This document shows, piece by piece, positions 62,986-64,000 of a stretch of DNA of 64,000 nt. Numbering within the stretch: the stretch's first letter is position 1; the number at the start of each line of letters is the position of its first letter. The stretch comes from Deltaproteobacteria bacterium. Lineage in GTDB: Bacteria; Myxococcota_A; Polyangia; Polyangiales; Ga0077539. Position numbers and translations under genes: made by a program. The stretch covers positions 150,712-214,711 of the forward strand of contig JADJAE010000011.1 of assembly GCA_016704445.1 (NCBI GenBank). Direction: 5' to 3'. The notes below the pieces were generated by a model, which was given only the letters and a program-made list of their open reading frames with translations, was not told the DNA's origin and searched no databases.

Positions 62986-63758
62986 CCTCCCCCACGAGGC
63001 GCCCGCTCATCGCGGGCAACTGGAAGATGCACCGCACCGTCGACGGCTCCGTCGAGCTGGCCCGCTCGCTGGCGGACTCCGCCCGCGTCGGGCCTCGCAC
63101 CGACGTGGTCGTCGCGCCGGTGTTCACGGCGCTGCACGCGGTCTCGAAGGCCCTCCTCGGGTCGGCCATCGGCCTCTCGGGGCAGCACTGCCACTGGGAA
63201 GACCAGGGGGCCTTCACCGGGGAGATCGCGCCGGCGATGTTGAAGGACGTCGGCTGCGCGTGGTGCCTCGTGGGCCACTCCGAGCGTCGACAGCTCTTCC
63301 AGGAGACCGACGCGATGGTGCACCGCAAGACCGTGGCGCTCCAGCGGCACGGCCTGAAGCCCATCGTATGCGTCGGCGAGACGCTCGCCGAGCGGGAGTC
63401 CGGCGTGACCTTCGAGGTGCTCCGGCGGCAGCTCGACGGGGCGCTCGGCGGCCTCTCGGGCGACGACGCGCGGGCCTTCGTGGGCGACATCGTGCTGGCC
63501 TACGAGCCGGTCTGGGCCATCGGAACCGGGCGCACCGCCCGGGCCTCGGATGCCCAGTCGGCGCACGCCTACCTGCGCGATCGCATCCGTAACGAGCTCG
63601 GCGAGGTCGCGGACGGCGTGCGAATCCTGTATGGGGGCAGCGTGAAGCCTGACAACGCCGCCGAGCTCCTGGCGCAGCCCGACGTCGATGGCCTCCTCGT
63701 CGGCGGCGCCTCGCTCGACGCGGCGGGCTTTACCCGAATCATCCAGGCCGCGGGATAA
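62982..63758 (+). CDS. tpiA: Triosephosphate isomerase
   Basis: A 258-residue TIM-barrel enzyme interconverting dihydroxyacetone phosphate and glyceraldehyde 3-phosphate. Key parts: AGNWKMHRT (Lys), LVGHSERRQLF (His near residue 95), LAYEPVWAIGTGRTA (catalytic Glu near 172) and the phosphate-binding YGGSVKPDN. The GTG at 62982 overlaps the pgk stop. Confidence 0.97.
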   Translation: MTSPTRRPLIAGNWKMHRTVDGSVELARSLADSARVGPRTDVVVAPVFTALHAVSKALLGSAIGLSGQHCHWEDQGAFTGEIAPAMLKDVGCAWCLVGHSERRQLFQETDAMVHRKTVALQRHGLKPIVCVGETLAERESGVTFEVLRRQLDGALGGLSGDDARAFVGDIVLAYEPVWAIGTGRTARASDAQSAHAYLRDRIRNELGEVADGVRILYGGSVKPDNAAELLAQPDVDGLLVGGASLDAAGFTRIIQAAG

Positions 63759-63787
63759 CCTCCGGCACCATCGAGAGTTCTTCGTCC

Positions 63788-64000
63788 ATGCAAACGCTGC
63801 TCACCATCATTCACGTGTTCGTCTGCCTGTTTCTCGTCGGCGTGGTGCTCCTGCAGTCGGGTCGTTCCGGCGGCATGGGCGTGCTCTCCGGCGCGGCCAC
63901 GCAGACCGTGTTCGGCGGCCGAGGGGCCAGCGGCTTCCTCGCCAAGGCGACCAGCGTCTGCGCGATGTTGTTCATGCTGACCTCGGCCTCGCTGGCGTAC
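63788..64000 (+). CDS. secG: Preprotein translocase subunit SecG, cut by the window end
   Basis: The first 71 codons of SecG are visible: MQTLLTIIHVFVCLFLVGVV, then LQSGRSGGMGVLSG, the conserved cytoplasmic loop AATQTVFGGRGASGFLAKAT, and a second membrane helix starting MLFMLTSASLAY. SecG aids protein export by SecYE-SecA. The gene follows tpiA by about 29 bases and is probably the last of the gap operon, as seen in many bacteria. The 3' end lies outside the window. Confidence 0.92.
   Translation, partial: MQTLLTIIHVFVCLFLVGVVLLQSGRSGGMGVLSGAATQTVFGGRGASGFLAKATSVCAMLFMLTSASLAY

Overview
The window is about 64 kb of high-GC (roughly 70%), densely coded bacterial chromosome. Several features point to a myxobacterium-type organism (Myxococcota, most likely Polyangia): two proteins end in MYXO-CTERM-like tails, there is an adjacent gene pair resembling the Myxococcus families MXAN_2561 and MXAN_2562, two Hanks-type kinase-like proteins occur, a TonB C-terminal domain is fused to a TonB-dependent receptor, and GTG/TTG starts with 1-4 bp gene overlaps are frequent. 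I see no insertion sequence, prophage, CRISPR array or rRNA operon. One tRNA gene, tRNA-Leu(CAG), is present.

Layout. 0-7 kb: a family 2 glycosyltransferase, ribonuclease J, a frameshifted outer-membrane protein, radA, a MarR-type regulator and a frameshifted rubredoxin. 7-13.3 kb: a DUF6929-like protein facing a large McrB-like AAA+ ATPase with a translationally coupled 62-residue partner, then a proline-rich protein with repeated NPF motifs and an aldehyde dehydrogenase. 13-19 kb: a lipoprotein overlapping a TonB_C-TonB receptor fusion, then a RecQ helicase. 18.9-26.6 kb: a small uncharacterised protein (its paralogue lies at 54 kb), a J-like/TPR protein, a receptor Ser/Thr kinase with a solute-binding-protein-like ectodomain, a YgiQ radical SAM protein and an SPFH/zinc-ribbon protein. 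26.6-32.6 kb: the MXAN_2562/2561 pair, asd, pnp and rpsO. 32.8-43 kb: a PpiD-like isomerase, an M16 peptidase, a polytopic membrane protein, a DHH-like protein, thioredoxin, a zinc-ribbon pseudokinase, dut, rnc and an alpha/beta hydrolase. 43-47.5 kb: a CAP-domain lipoprotein and three nucleotide-sugar genes (wbpE-, wbpB- and wbpD-like). 47.5-54.4 kb: fbp, a DUF2520-like protein, nadD, glmU, a Cys-rich MYXO-CTERM protein and the second small paralogue. 54.7-60 kb: a lipoprotein esterase and a detoxification-like set (quinone oxidoreductase, aldehyde dehydrogenase, glutathione peroxidase). 60-64 kb: tRNA-Leu and the gap-pgk-tpiA-secG operon, cut by the window end.

Much of the content is housekeeping: RNA turnover (rnj, pnp, rnc), central carbon (gap, pgk, tpiA, fbp), envelope precursors (glmU and the wbp-like genes), repair (radA, recQ) and cofactor or amino-acid synthesis (nadD, asd). 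The less ordinary content is the McrB-like ATPase unit, the NPF-repeat protein, the kinase with a binding-protein ectodomain, the pseudokinase and the two-member family of small proteins.

Caution on quality: six genes (the outer-membrane protein, rubredoxin, pnp, a membrane protein, dut and the Cys-rich protein) carry ten single-base frameshifts, several in C/G runs. Two of these genes are normally important or essential, so these are most likely sequence errors and not true pseudogenes. Coordinates for these genes span the reconstructed reading frame.
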